The position numbers and the translations under genes were made by a program. The notes below the pieces were generated by a model. That model saw only the letters and a program-made list of their open reading frames with translations. It had not been told where the DNA came from and did not search any database. Source: Enterococcus xiangfangensis (GTDB lineage: Bacteria > Bacillota > Bacilli > Lactobacillales > Enterococcaceae). Taken from it: a stretch of DNA of 61,024 nucleotides. The stretch is from contig NZ_BJDX01000012.1 in assembly GCF_005405365.1 (NCBI RefSeq), positions 1 through 61,024 of the forward strand, in the 5' to 3' direction. Shown in pieces: positions 17,570 through 25,830 of the stretch. Positions within the stretch are counted from its first letter, which is position 1. Each line of letters starts with the position of its first letter.

Positions 17570-18430
17570 ATGAAATATACAATTACAGGAGCTACTGGAC
17601 ATTTAGGAAGTATCGTACTGCAAGATATGATTAAGTTGGTCGGTGCAAATAACATTCGGGCTGCTGTCCATACACCAGCTAAAGCAACAGGACTCGCAGA
17701 GCAAGGAGTTGAAGTAGTCGAAATTGATTATTTAGATACTGATACGATGACGACCACTTTCAAAGGAACCGATGTTTTAATCTATATTCCCAGCAAAACT
17801 TATGATGTGCTGCAACGAGTAACAGAATTTGAAAATACGCTGACCGCAATGAAAGAAGCAGATGTAAATGAGATTATTTTTGTAAGTTTTTATGCCGATC
17901 AAGAAAATAATCCATTTACGATGTCCGCTTATTACGGTTATGTACCACGCCGTTTAGCAGCCTCTGGATTGAACTATGCAGTAATCAAAAATTCGTTGTA
18001 CGCAGATCCTTTGGTTCCCTATTTACCTGAATTGATCGAACGTAAGAACTTGATTTATCCAGTGGGAAATGAAGCTTTATCCTTTATCGCACAAGAAGAT
18101 AGTGCTGAAGCGATTGCCCAATTAGCAGTGAAGCCTGAACTGCGTAATAACGGTCAGGTTTATACAGTGACTCAAAAACAACATTATACAATGGTTGAAC
18201 TAGGCAAAATTATGACAGAAGTTACGGGGAAACCAATTGGTTATGCACCAGTTTCAGTGGCAGAATTTGCTGAAATCTATGCGTCTGACGGGGATGGAGC
18301 TGAATTGGGCTCCATGTACCAAGCAGGTGCGATGGGATTGATGGATTTAGTAACGGATGATTTTGAAAAGATAACGGGGCATGATCCAATTTCAATGATT
18401 GATTTTCTCACATTGCATTATCACAAATAA
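17570..18430 (+). CDS. NmrA/QorB-like NAD(P)-binding oxidoreductase
   Basis: This 286-residue atypical short-chain dehydrogenase has the Rossmann loop TGATGHLG (residues 8-15), acidic/variable motif VVEIDYLD, and the NmrA-type region AEAIAQLAV. The classical YXXXK is not evident, as in QorB/NmrA proteins, which act as quinone reductases or redox sensors. A GGAGGGTC ribosome-binding site precedes the ATG. It is monocistronic, between the TetR gene and a strong terminator. Confidence 0.83.
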   Translation: MKYTITGATGHLGSIVLQDMIKLVGANNIRAAVHTPAKATGLAEQGVEVVEIDYLDTDTMTTTFKGTDVLIYIPSKTYDVLQRVTEFENTLTAMKEADVNEIIFVSFYADQENNPFTMSAYYGYVPRRLAASGLNYAVIKNSLYADPLVPYLPELIERKNLIYPVGNEALSFIAQEDSAEAIAQLAVKPELRNNGQVYTVTQKQHYTMVELGKIMTEVTGKPIGYAPVSVAEFAEIYASDGDGAELGSMYQAGAMGLMDLVTDDFEKITGHDPISMIDFLTLHYHK

Positions 18431-18479
18431 AAATCATCGTATTGAATGAAGATATCACGTGTTTCTTTGCGTAAACAAT

Positions 18480-18543
18480 AAGAACTCCTTTTGATAGTGT
18501 AAGCGGCTAGCGACCGTTCATTCTATCGAAAGGAGTTCTTTGT
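18480..18543. terminator. Long hairpin terminator
   Basis: An 18-bp stem, AAGAACTCCTTTTGATAG with CTATCGAAAGGAGTTCTT (one G-U), has a 25-base loop and is followed by TTTG. It lies between the convergent oxidoreductase and small membrane protein genes. Confidence 0.78.
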
Positions 18544-18583
18544 ATTTGTCTATTGAGTAAAAATCAAAAAGATGGGGGACTTG

Positions 18584-18793
18584 TTAAATAAAGTTTGAAT
18601 AATCAACAAAAAAACAGCTGATTGAAGCGAAAAGGAAGATTATAGCCATCGCTAAACTACTCCATTGTCCAAACATTACAAATGGCGACGTATTTTTATT
18701 CCCATTTTGTTTCAGATAAGTAAAGGAACGTTTAGTCATCCAAAATTGCCACACAGACAGTAGGAAAAAAATAGTACCAAACATATAACGCAT
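18584..18793 (-). CDS. Small two-helix membrane protein
   Basis: This 69-residue protein has two hydrophobic segments (residues 5-18 and about 47-64) around a charged loop KRSFTYLKQNGNKN. AAAAGGAGA lies 7 bases before the ATG, which supports translation. I do not recognise the family. It stands alone. Confidence 0.6.
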   Translation of the reverse strand: MRYMFGTIFFLLSVWQFWMTKRSFTYLKQNGNKNTSPFVMFGQWSSLAMAIIFLFASISCFFVDYSNFI

Positions 18794-18849
18794 GTAATCG
18801 TCTCCTTTTCTACTAGTATACGCTCAAAAAAATTGGGTTACAATCAATC

Positions 18850-19080
18850 TGAAGTAAATCAAGGCTCATTGAAAAAACTAATTTTGGATTAATGCTGAAG
18901 CTGATCAAAGAAGTAAATCAAAGCGGGATCTTTCAATAATCAGTTTTGATGTTGGAACAAATGTTTCTCAAGCTGACTTGGTTTTACATAATCGAAAAAA
19001 ATCTCGCCATTTTTTATCAAGAATTGACCTTAGAAGATATAGACATAGAAAATGCAATCTTTTCGAAATCTAGTCATTAA
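18850..19080 (+). pseudogene. Decayed coding sequence, family unknown
   Basis: Protein-like segments occur in successive frames: LIKEVNQSGIFQ, then ISFDVGTNVSQADLVLHN, then ELTLEDIDIENAIFSKSSH before a stop at 19078. No single frame is open. This looks like the last 75 residues of a frameshifted gene. I cannot name it. It fills most of the 390-base gap between the small genes. Confidence 0.35.
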
Positions 19081-19185
19081 AGCAAGCGAGATATTCAATT
19101 AGTAAAATCTGTGACTGTCTAGCGGTCAAAAGGGAACCGGGGTATAATTGATTTGACAGAGATAGTTGTAGAGAGAAGGAAAAGA

Positions 19186-19384
19186 ATGTTTAAAGGGCCA
19201 GCAACATACAAAAGAGTTCTAGGTAGCATTATTTTTTTTTAGCTTATTTCTACTTTTAATGGAGCTACTATTTTTACAACCTTTTAATATAAAGGCATAT
19301 CTCAAGGCGATAGTTTGGTATGCAGTGACATATGGAGTCATTGGCTCAACAATTGTTTGGACGAATAAAAATAGAAAACAATAA
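19186..19384 (+). pseudogene. Small membrane protein gene interrupted at a T9 run
   Basis: An ATG with GAGAGAAGGA upstream reads MFKGPATYKRVLGSIIFF and then hits TAG at 19240, directly after nine T (19232-19240). With eight T the frame continues through SLFLLLMELLFLQPF and IKAYLKAIVWYAVTYGVIGS to a natural stop at 19382, giving a 65-residue protein with two membrane segments. The fit across the homopolymer is exact. It may be a true mutation, phase variation, slippage expression or a sequencing error. The family is unknown. Confidence 0.55.
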
Positions 19385-19492
19385 TGAAAAATTATGAAGG
19401 ATGTGTCTATTTTCATCGAAATAAAGATAGTTTGTGGATCATATGAATTGCTTCTTTCGAGAAATTAGCAGCAAAAAAAGGAGAGGAAATTT

Positions 19493-19831
19493 ATGAAAAA
19501 GGCAGTTTGGATATTCTCTATTAATGTTGATGATGGGGGAGCGCCATTTGGCTATGCTTTCAACCTAGCTGGCTGGAGGATAAAAAAATTTCAAGAGGAA
19601 ATAAAAGAGGAATTGTTGCCAGATATTGACTTAGAGTTCATTAGTTATGATGTGACAACCAATCAGATCCCTGCTGCAGATATTGTTGTTTTCAACGACA
19701 AGGATTCACGATTCATCGCTGATATGATCAGAAAAAATGGACTTTCAATTCCGTATCAAGATGTTTACGTTAAGGATACAAAAAAAATAAAAGACACTAT
19801 CCTTACGTTCTTCAATACAACTAAAATCTAA
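19493..19831 (+). CDS. Hypothetical protein, 112 residues
   Basis: This is a soluble protein with no signal peptide or membrane segment (MKKAVWIFSINVDDGGAPFG at the start). The early hydrophobic strand and later VVFND suggest an alpha/beta fold, perhaps with similarity to PTS IIB-like domains, but no conserved cysteine site is present. AAAGGAGAGG precedes the ATG. I do not recognise a family. It lies just after the interrupted small membrane protein gene. Confidence 0.6.
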   Translation: MKKAVWIFSINVDDGGAPFGYAFNLAGWRIKKFQEEIKEELLPDIDLEFISYDVTTNQIPAADIVVFNDKDSRFIADMIRKNGLSIPYQDVYVKDTKKIKDTILTFFNTTKI

Positions 19832-19895
19832 CGTACTGTTTAAATCGGGTGTTTTTTTCATGGATTTTGGACTACCCTTAAGATTTTAAAAACAC

Positions 19896-19930
19896 AAAAA
19901 TCAGCCATCAGAAAAAGGTGGCTGACTTTT
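19896..19930. terminator. Shared terminator
   Basis: AAAAATCAGCCATC pairs with GGTGGCTGACTTTT around a 7-base loop, between convergent genes; it has A and T flanks on both sides. Confidence 0.82.
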
Positions 19931-19969
19931 ATGCACTTGTGATTGATTTTTTAACCTAGAGTAAATTAT

Positions 19970-20686
19970 TTAGATAGATTCTTCTCTTAAGTTATTTTGC
20001 AGGTCGTTGTAAAAAGCGGCTTTAGTAGCCGAAACATAAGGACCTACCCATAAATAGGCGATTCCTAATGTAGGTATAGTTAGGAGATACCACCCAATAA
20101 AAGTGATATCTAACCAAAACAGTCGGCCTTTATGGCCATCCATTAGGCGGCGGCTTGCTGTGATCGTGTCGAGTATTTTAGGTTTTTCACCCGTTTGTTC
20201 GATTTGATCGTAATAAATAAAATAACTTTGAGAATAGGAATAATGTTTTACAATTCCCGGAATGACTAGTAATAGTGACCATAATGTTGTAAAGATGCTA
20301 GTTAGCAGGGCTAATAAAATGACACCACCGATAAATTTTCCTTGAAATCCGCGAAAGGCATCTTTAAACGGATCAATTTGATCGCGCACTCCGCGTAATA
20401 AATCGAGATAGGTCCAAGAAATCCCGCTTAAAAACAATGCACTAATAATTGAAGAAACAATATTTGTTCCCCAACTGTTCGTGGTAGTTTGTTGTTGCTC
20501 AGAAACGGAAGAAAACATCCCACCATCCGATCCATGGAGGTAAAAACCGATCAGTCCTGAGAGTATGATAACAATAACTACCGCTACACCTAATAGTGTC
20601 GGAATAAGGTTTAAAACAACTGCTTTGCCCCATTTTCCTCGCAATATTTCTTTTGCTTCAGCCTTTAATTCAGCTGTATTTTTCAT
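19970..20686 (-). CDS. DUF975 family membrane protein
   Basis: This 238-residue integral membrane protein begins with the family signature ELKAEAKEILRGKWGKAV and has about five transmembrane segments; DLLRGVRDQIDPFKDAF and TITASRRLMDGHKGRLFWLD are also typical of DUF975. The molecular function is unknown. GGAAGTG lies upstream of the ATG. It stands alone, ending at the shared terminator. Confidence 0.8.
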   Translation of the reverse strand: MKNTAELKAEAKEILRGKWGKAVVLNLIPTLLGVAVVIVIILSGLIGFYLHGSDGGMFSSVSEQQQTTTNSWGTNIVSSIISALFLSGISWTYLDLLRGVRDQIDPFKDAFRGFQGKFIGGVILLALLTSIFTTLWSLLLVIPGIVKHYSYSQSYFIYYDQIEQTGEKPKILDTITASRRLMDGHKGRLFWLDITFIGWYLLTIPTLGIAYLWVGPYVSATKAAFYNDLQNNLREESI

Positions 20687-20945
20687 AGCAATTCACTTCC
20701 TTTGCAATAAATAGTTCCATCGAGCATATATTTCAGCTAAACAAAAATATCTAACTTTTGAACTAATTTTAGCATAATCAGCCAATAAAGCTCATTAAAA
20801 AGTAAAATAAACAAAAAATAGTTGACTAGATCATTTTGATTTATAAAAAAACTTGTTCTTTACCAGCAAATTTTGCAGAGCTTTTGCGTTAATAAAAAAC
20901 TGAGTACGTGTTCAGACCACTATTTTCAAAATCAGTCATTCTTTG

Positions 20946-21248
20946 TTAAAGAGATTCCTTTTCCTTGATAAACTTTTCCAATTCGGTTTCGATATCAATC
21001 TCTAATCTTGTGGATAGTTCAATCAACCACCAAATATTTTCTGCGAGTTTATGCTCTAGTGTATAGGGTGTTTCATCATAATACCGTCCCAGTTTTGTCA
21101 GCACAAGGCGATCTAGATTTCCGATGTCATTTGAAAGAGCTAGTAAATCTTCTTGAACAGACCAGATCTCTCCATGATTTTGAACTTCTAATTCGTGATA
21201 GCGTGCTCTGATTTTATTGCTTTTATCGATCAGTTCTTTAATATCCAT
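20946..21248 (-). CDS. MazG-like family protein
   Basis: This 100-residue all-helical protein resembles the MazG-like family, with SNDIGNLDRLVLTKLGRYYD and HKLAENIWWLIELSTRLEID. The acidic EXXE/EXXD set that binds Mg2+ in active nucleotide pyrophosphohydrolases is not preserved (NDIGN and ENIW), so catalysis is doubtful. AGGAGGAT precedes the ATG. It is a single gene; its role is unknown. Confidence 0.72.
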   Translation of the reverse strand: MDIKELIDKSNKIRARYHELEVQNHGEIWSVQEDLLALSNDIGNLDRLVLTKLGRYYDETPYTLEHKLAENIWWLIELSTRLEIDIETELEKFIKEKESL

Positions 21249-21448
21249 ATGGTTTCTTAATCCTCCTTGATTCGTACAAGGAGCCTAGCATTAATAAATC
21301 TATTTGTAAAGTTGCTTACACGTGGCATAGAATGGACTAACGATAATATTTCTCTAAACTATTTTAGGACGCGCAATAACTAATTGCATGTTGGAAATTT
21401 TCTCGCTATAGTGGATGTATCATTTTGTGAAGATAGGGGAGAAGTTGA

Positions 21449-21841
21449 ATGACATTAGATTTTCAAGCCATTGAACAAGCAGTTAAAGAAGAAAAAAATG
21501 CTGGTGGATTCGCTGAACTAATGAAAAAATTCCAAAAACTAGGTGTAATTCGTTATGAATACCTGGTAGAAGAAGGAATATATCGATATTTCGATCAAAA
21601 GAGTTCCATCGATCTAAAAATGAATGGTGTTGCTAAACCGGTTGATCCAAAGGGGGATAGCACGGGTATTAAGCAAGCCGTGCGTCAAGCTCAGTCGGGC
21701 GTAATTACTTTTGAACAATTTTGTGAACTAGCCGGAAAGGCAGGGATTCTTTACTGGTCAACAGATTTAAATAAAAAAATGGTTTCTTATTTTGATCGAG
21801 AAAACCAAATTCAATTACAAGAACCGATTCCAGGATTATAG
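21449..21841 (+). CDS. DUF1398 family protein
   Basis: This 130-residue soluble protein has the DUF1398 (YbcV-like) pattern: KLGVIRYEYLVEEGIYRYFD, GDSTGIKQAVRQAQSG and ITFEQFCELAGKAGILYW. Its function is unknown; relatives occur in many Firmicutes and in E. coli prophage. AGGGGAG lies before the ATG. It is monocistronic with its own terminator. Confidence 0.8.
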   Translation: MTLDFQAIEQAVKEEKNAGGFAELMKKFQKLGVIRYEYLVEEGIYRYFDQKSSIDLKMNGVAKPVDPKGDSTGIKQAVRQAQSGVITFEQFCELAGKAGILYWSTDLNKKMVSYFDRENQIQLQEPIPGL

Positions 21842-21843
21842 AG

Positions 21844-21885
21844 TAACCCATCTACCATTGAAAATGAGTAGATGGGTTATTCTTC
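21844..21885 (+). terminator. Terminator of the DUF1398 gene
   Basis: A perfect 12-bp stem, TAACCCATCTAC with GTAGATGGGTTA, is followed by TTCTTCTTT. Confidence 0.85.
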
Positions 21886-21910
21886 TTTCTTCAAAATTGA
21901 AAGATACAAA

Positions 21911-22600
21911 TCATTTTACTTTTATTGCTCCAAATTTTGTTGTGATTTTTAAAGAAGGGAAAGCTGATAAGGAATTTTCTTTTAGTTCCTTAGCTACTGA
22001 AATACTACCATTATCAGAATTTGTATCTATTTTATCGATAAGTCCATCTTGTAAATTCAAAATAACTACACCACTAGCTATTTTTATTTCTGACGAGTTT
22101 AACAACTTATAGGCTATTTGATTAACTTCGCTGGATTATGCGGGTATCTTGAATGGACTAACTTCGATAGATTAGATGATTATATCACTGGAAGTTTAAG
22201 TAACCAAATGATTGGCATGTACGTTTGTTACTATTGATTCTCAACTTTCGGTTTTAAATATGAAGAGTTCCTTCATAATCTTTTGGTATTTTAAGTAGAA
22301 TTTCTATCTCTGTAGGAAAGAGATACCGCTAAATTTTATATAGCTTTGCTTTTGATATAAAGCTATATTTTCACCTATAGTTTCAAAATCTTGTGAATCA
22401 TACTTAGTATAGCTCATTCTATAACGATGGTTTTTTGACGTTTTTTTTATAAATGCGTTACTAGCTTTAAGTGTGGTATTCCTGTCTAACGAAATTTTTG
22501 TTTGAGGTACTATTGTTCGATGTGCTTGAGTAAGATGAATAGATCCATAAAGTCCTTAAAATAGGAGAAACAATAAAACTAAACTGTTTGAATAGATCAT
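21911..22600 (-). pseudogene. DUF4097 (LiaG-like) secreted protein pseudogene
   Basis: An ATG at 22600 opens a signal-peptide-like sequence MIYSNSLVLLFLLF that meets TAA at 22556-22558 and then continues in frame (TIVPQTKISLDRNTTLKA). Later, in other frames, come EILLKIPKDYEGTLHI and, after more frame changes, the beta-repeat region IKIASGVVILNLQDG and IDTNSDNGSISVAKEL ending at 21911. The order signal peptide, KxPxxYxGTLxI and repeated xxTSSGxIxI strands matches DUF4097 putative adhesin-domain proteins. Multiple stops and frameshifts make it dead. This explains the 900-base gap here. Confidence 0.6.
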
Positions 22601-22671
22601 CTTTAATTATTGAAATATGTATAATTTATGATCACAGATTAGTTTACAACAATTACTGACCCTTGAAAACA

Positions 22672-22700
22672 AAAAATACGTGGTGTACAGAGCACACCAC
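22672..22700 (-). terminator. Terminator of the NmrA-like gene
   Basis: On the minus strand GTGGTGT and ACACCAC form a 7-bp stem around a 7-base loop, followed two bases later by ATTTTTTG. It lies about 75 bases after the stop codon. Confidence 0.65.
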
Positions 22701-22776
22701 ATATATAAACATTTCTTCAAATTGTTTTTTACTAAAAAGACTCGATAATAATAGTTTTGTATGAGTTGAATATTTT

Positions 22777-23625
22777 TTATTTAGCCAGACTTTTCTTCAC
22801 ATAATCTTTGAAAGTTGTTGGTTCATGGCCGAGTAGCCATGTTAACACATTTGAATTGCCATCTAATCCCCACGTAGAATACGTATAGGCTAGTTGTTTG
22901 ACCGCTGCTTGGAAGAATAAATCATTTGCCTGGATTTGTTTTAAGAAAGTTTCTGCATCTACGTATTCTGTAACTGCTTTTTTTCCAGTGACGTCATTGA
23001 ACATGTCGATCAGATCATTTGGTGAATAGGCAGGAGTACCAACTAATTCATACGTTGCTTTGTCATGTTTTTTGCCTTCTGAGAAGATTTTGATGACAAC
23101 ATCTGCCACATCCTCTGTTGCCACATAACCAACTTTTGTATCAATATTGTAGAAAATGGAATACTTGTCAGATTCAGCCACAACTTTTGGATTGAAGTTA
23201 TGCATGTAATGCATCGGTTGTAAAATAGTATACGGTAATTGAGTTTCCATTCCTTTATAAACCAAATATTCTTCTACCTCACGCTTAGCAGTGTGTTGTA
23301 GTAAAGTCGATAAAATTGGATGGATGACAGAAACAAATAGGAAATATTCAATGCCGTGTTCTTGTGCTGAATCAATCATACGTTTACCAATTAAAGCTTC
23401 TTGAGCCAAAAATAATGGTGGGATATAAACTACTTTTGTCGCTTTTTCCATGAGGGCGTTGATGAAAGATAGATCAGTTAAATCTCCTACCATCGCATCT
23501 TTGATTCCATTTAAATCTTTTACCTTTGGGTCAATGTCTGTTGCCAAAACATCGAATCCTGCATCGACTAACCGTTGAACGATGATTCGACCAGTATTGC
23601 CTGCTGCTGATGTGACTAAAATCAT
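22777..23625 (-). CDS. NmrA-like NAD(P)-binding oxidoreductase
   Basis: This 282-residue protein starts MILVTSAAGNTGRIIV, with the Rossmann loop TSAAGNTG, and belongs with NmrA/HSCARG-type proteins that bind NAD(P) and act as oxidoreductases or redox sensors. I place the start at 23625 because AAAGGAGG lies 9 bases before it; the frame is open upstream but has no ribosome-binding site. It is divergent from a short-chain dehydrogenase gene with a palindrome between them. Confidence 0.82.
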   Translation of the reverse strand: MILVTSAAGNTGRIIVQRLVDAGFDVLATDIDPKVKDLNGIKDAMVGDLTDLSFINALMEKATKVVYIPPLFLAQEALIGKRMIDSAQEHGIEYFLFVSVIHPILSTLLQHTAKREVEEYLVYKGMETQLPYTILQPMHYMHNFNPKVVAESDKYSIFYNIDTKVGYVATEDVADVVIKIFSEGKKHDKATYELVGTPAYSPNDLIDMFNDVTGKKAVTEYVDAETFLKQIQANDLFFQAAVKQLAYTYSTWGLDGNSNVLTWLLGHEPTTFKDYVKKSLAK

Positions 23626-23657
23626 AGGGTAGACCTCCTTTTTATTTTGCAAGTTGA

Positions 23658-23720
23658 TTGTAACATCTTTCACGATAAACATGCAAATGCATTTACTTAT
23701 ATTTATGAAAGTGTTATCAT
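23658..23720. promoter_or_regulatory. Divergent promoters with shared palindrome
   Basis: On the minus strand TTGCAT (23681-23686), 17 bases and TTACAA (23658-23663) form a promoter for the NmrA gene. On the plus strand TTTACT (23692-23697), 17 bases and TATCAT (23715-23720) serve the SDR gene. The palindrome ATGCAAATGCAT (23681-23692) covers both -35 regions, as expected for one repressor acting on both. The nearby MarR protein is the candidate. Confidence 0.6.
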
Positions 23721-23745
23721 GTAGTAACAAGAAGGAGGTTTCATC

Positions 23746-24513
23746 ATGGAATTAGTAAACAAGCATGTGGTGATTACTGGTGGTACAACAGGAATTGGCT
23801 TTAACCTTGCAAAAAAATTGTTAGAAGCAGGCAACGAGGTCTTAGTGGTAGATTATAGTGAAAAAAATATCAAAGAAGCTTTGGAAAGTGCCCCGGCCTT
23901 AAAAGCAATACAAGCAGATTTGAGCAATGCAGAAGAACGGGTGAAACTAGTTGGAAAATTAGAAGAGGAATTTCCTGAGTATGATGTCTTTATAAACAAT
24001 GCTGGGATTCAACGCTGGATCAATTTGAAGAACGCGGATAAAGATTGGTCATTTTATCATCAAGAATTAGCCATTAATTTTGAAGCGCCAATGCATTTAT
24101 CTATTTTAGTAATGAATCATCTTTTGGCGAAAAAAGAAGCAGCGATCATCAATGTTTCTTCTGGTTTAGTTCTTACTCCAGGTGCTTGGGTACCATTTTA
24201 TACCTCTGGCAAAACAGGTCTGCATGGATTCACAGAAACTTTACGGTTACAATTACAAGATACTGCCGTTAAAATATTTGAGATTTTTCCGCCAGCTGTA
24301 AATACTGAACTCGGTGGATCGTCAGAACATTCGTATGGGGTAGCAGTAAATGAATTTATTCCAGCGGTGGTAGCGCAAATCGAAGACGATCAATTTCATA
24401 TTACTTACGGGACATCAGAAGAACAATTCAACGCAACGAAAGAATTTAATCAACAAGCAACCCAGAATACTTGGGATATGTTCAAAGAAAATCCAACATT
24501 TTTAAACGCGTAA
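23746..24513 (+). CDS. Short-chain dehydrogenase/reductase (DltE-like)
   Basis: This 255-residue classical SDR has the cofactor loop TGGTTGIG (residues 11-18), NNAG (about 85-88), a catalytic serine in INVSSGL and YTSGK (Tyr and Lys, about residues 149-153). The substrate is unknown; relatives are annotated DltE-like oxidoreductases. GAAGGAGG precedes the ATG. It is divergent from the NmrA-like gene and followed by a terminator, then the MarR gene, forming a likely redox or electrophile response module. Confidence 0.87.
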   Translation: MELVNKHVVITGGTTGIGFNLAKKLLEAGNEVLVVDYSEKNIKEALESAPALKAIQADLSNAEERVKLVGKLEEEFPEYDVFINNAGIQRWINLKNADKDWSFYHQELAINFEAPMHLSILVMNHLLAKKEAAIINVSSGLVLTPGAWVPFYTSGKTGLHGFTETLRLQLQDTAVKIFEIFPPAVNTELGGSSEHSYGVAVNEFIPAVVAQIEDDQFHITYGTSEEQFNATKEFNQQATQNTWDMFKENPTFLNA

Positions 24514-24530
24514 GGTTATAATAAATAGGT

Positions 24531-24570
24531 ACGGCTTCCATCATGAAGTAGTGATGGGAGCCGTTTATTT
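24531..24570 (+). terminator. Terminator between SDR and MarR genes
   Basis: ACGGCTTCCATC pairs with GATGGGAGCCGT (one G-U), followed by TTATTT. Some read-through into the MarR gene 24 bases away is plausible, since no separate promoter is obvious. Confidence 0.75.
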
Positions 24571-24593
24571 CATGAACAAAGGAGTAACCTATT

Positions 24594-25037
24594 ATGACTT
24601 TTACAAAAGAAGACGGTTTGATCCAACGAGTGGCATTGTTGAATCAGGCGATCACGATTCATGTAAATCAACTGTTTGACTCACCACATATTAACTCGAC
24701 CAATTATTTTTATTTATTGAAGTTGTTGGATTATCCAGAAATTACTCAGAGCAATTTTTCTGCTTTAGTTAAATTAAATCAAAGTACGATTACTCGAGCG
24801 ATTAATACACTAGTGAAAAATGGCTATATCGATAAATTGAGTTCAGACGACAAACGCAGCGCTTTGTTGAAACTAACTCCGTTGGGAAAAGAAACTGCAT
24901 TGTCGATCAAAGAAAAAGTAGAAGACTTGAATCAGTATTTATTACCAGACCAAAGTGATAGCCAGATGGTTCAGCTGCTCGAAGAAATGGAGCAGCGATT
25001 AGATAAGTTGGATCAAAAAAATCCTGAAAAAAATTAA
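24594..25037 (+). CDS. MarR family transcriptional regulator
   Basis: This 147-residue winged-helix regulator has recognition region LVKLNQSTITRAINTLVKNG and wing DDKRSALLKLTPLGKE, standard for MarR/SlyA proteins. AAAGGAG precedes the ATG. Its place after the SDR gene, with a palindrome over the divergent SDR/NmrA promoters, suggests that it controls both, in response to an oxidant or small aromatic ligand. That link is inferred from position only. Confidence 0.85.
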   Translation: MTFTKEDGLIQRVALLNQAITIHVNQLFDSPHINSTNYFYLLKLLDYPEITQSNFSALVKLNQSTITRAINTLVKNGYIDKLSSDDKRSALLKLTPLGKETALSIKEKVEDLNQYLLPDQSDSQMVQLLEEMEQRLDKLDQKNPEKN

Positions 25038-25075
25038 CAGCAAGGGATACAATTATTTAAAAAAGTATCAAGAAA

Positions 25076-25134
25076 GAGAAAGGCAAGAAGCTTTCTATCG
25101 CTTAATTAGCCATAGAAGTCTTCTTGCTTTTCTC
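25076..25134 (+). terminator. Terminator of the MarR gene
   Basis: A long imperfect stem pairs GAGAAAGGCAAGAAG and TTTCTAT with ATAGAAG and CTTCTTGCTTTTCTC around a 13-base loop. Confidence 0.65.
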
Positions 25135-25191
25135 TTTTCCGAATGCAAAATTAAATGCCATTTGATATTTTTAGCGAAAATCACTGAAAAT

Positions 25192-25238
25192 AAAAAACGA
25201 CTAAATCCTTATCAAATCAAGGGTTTAGTCGTTTTTGA
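25192..25238. terminator. Terminator of ssrA (can act on both strands)
   Basis: AAAAACGACTAAATCCTT pairs with AAGGGTTTAGTCGTTTTT (one G-U). On the minus strand it lies about 20 bases after the tmRNA 3' end and ends in a T run. Confidence 0.85.
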
Positions 25239-25259
25239 AAACCATCAAAAACTATGAAA

Positions 25260-25623
25260 TGGAGCCGGCGGGAGTCGAACCCGCGTCCAAACATATCGAC
25301 ACCTAAAAATCTACGCTCATAGTCATACTATTTAAATTTCGCTTTGTTCTCTGCCGCATGACAGGCCGCGAACATTGCTAGTCTGATGAGCTCTTTTTCA
25401 ACTTACAGACGGAAAGTTGAAACGTATCCCACTTAGAATAGGACCCTTACTCGAGCACATGGGCGATACCGAGAGGATCTACGCTAACTGTTTTTAGGCA
25501 GCTAAAGCGTAAGAGTTGTTGTTTTGTTTTGCAGTTATGTTTAACTGTAACGTTTTTGCGTAGACGTAACCTACGAAGCGCAATTCAAGCTCAAACTATG
25601 CCTGTCGAATCCGTAACGGCCCC
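25260..25623 (-). ncRNA. ssrA: tmRNA (ssrA)
   Basis: This RNA rescues stalled ribosomes and tags the product for degradation. The 5' end GGGGCCGTTACGGATTCGAC and the 3' end GGGTTCGACTCCCGCCGGCTCC form the tRNA-like part, with acceptor pairing GGGGCCG to CGGCTCC and discriminator A; CCA is not encoded. The tag frame (25532 down to 25494) reads AKQNNNSYALAA then TAA. The enterococcal tags I recall are AKNENNSFALAA and AKNENNSYALAA, so this is a close variant. Confidence 0.95.
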
Positions 25624-25649
25624 CTAATAAATATTTTGTTGCAAAGATG

Positions 25650-25678
25650 AGTATAGCATCCTGTTATAAAAAATGCAA
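25650..25678 (-). promoter_or_regulatory. ssrA promoter
   Basis: On the minus strand TTGCAT, a 17-base spacer and TATACT lie 27 bases before the tmRNA 5' end. Confidence 0.75.
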
Positions 25679-25830
25679 AGAAGTAATAACTAATTTAAGA
25701 ATTCATACTAAATGTCGGAAAGATTGAAGAAAAAACAAATTGTTGATGAAGATATGAGTAAGGTAATGGTTGAAAAAAATGAAATAGAGTATACTTATAA
25801 TGAGAATTAGATGATATCAGGGGGGAAAGT

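Noticed and set aside
18480..18543. MITE-like element
   Set aside because: The 18-bp inverted repeat looks like a terminator; no target duplications or second copies seen in the window.
21792..22112. 106-residue ORF on the plus strand overlapping the DUF1398 gene end
   Set aside because: It runs through a terminator and antisense to the DUF4097 remnant, and has no ribosome-binding site.
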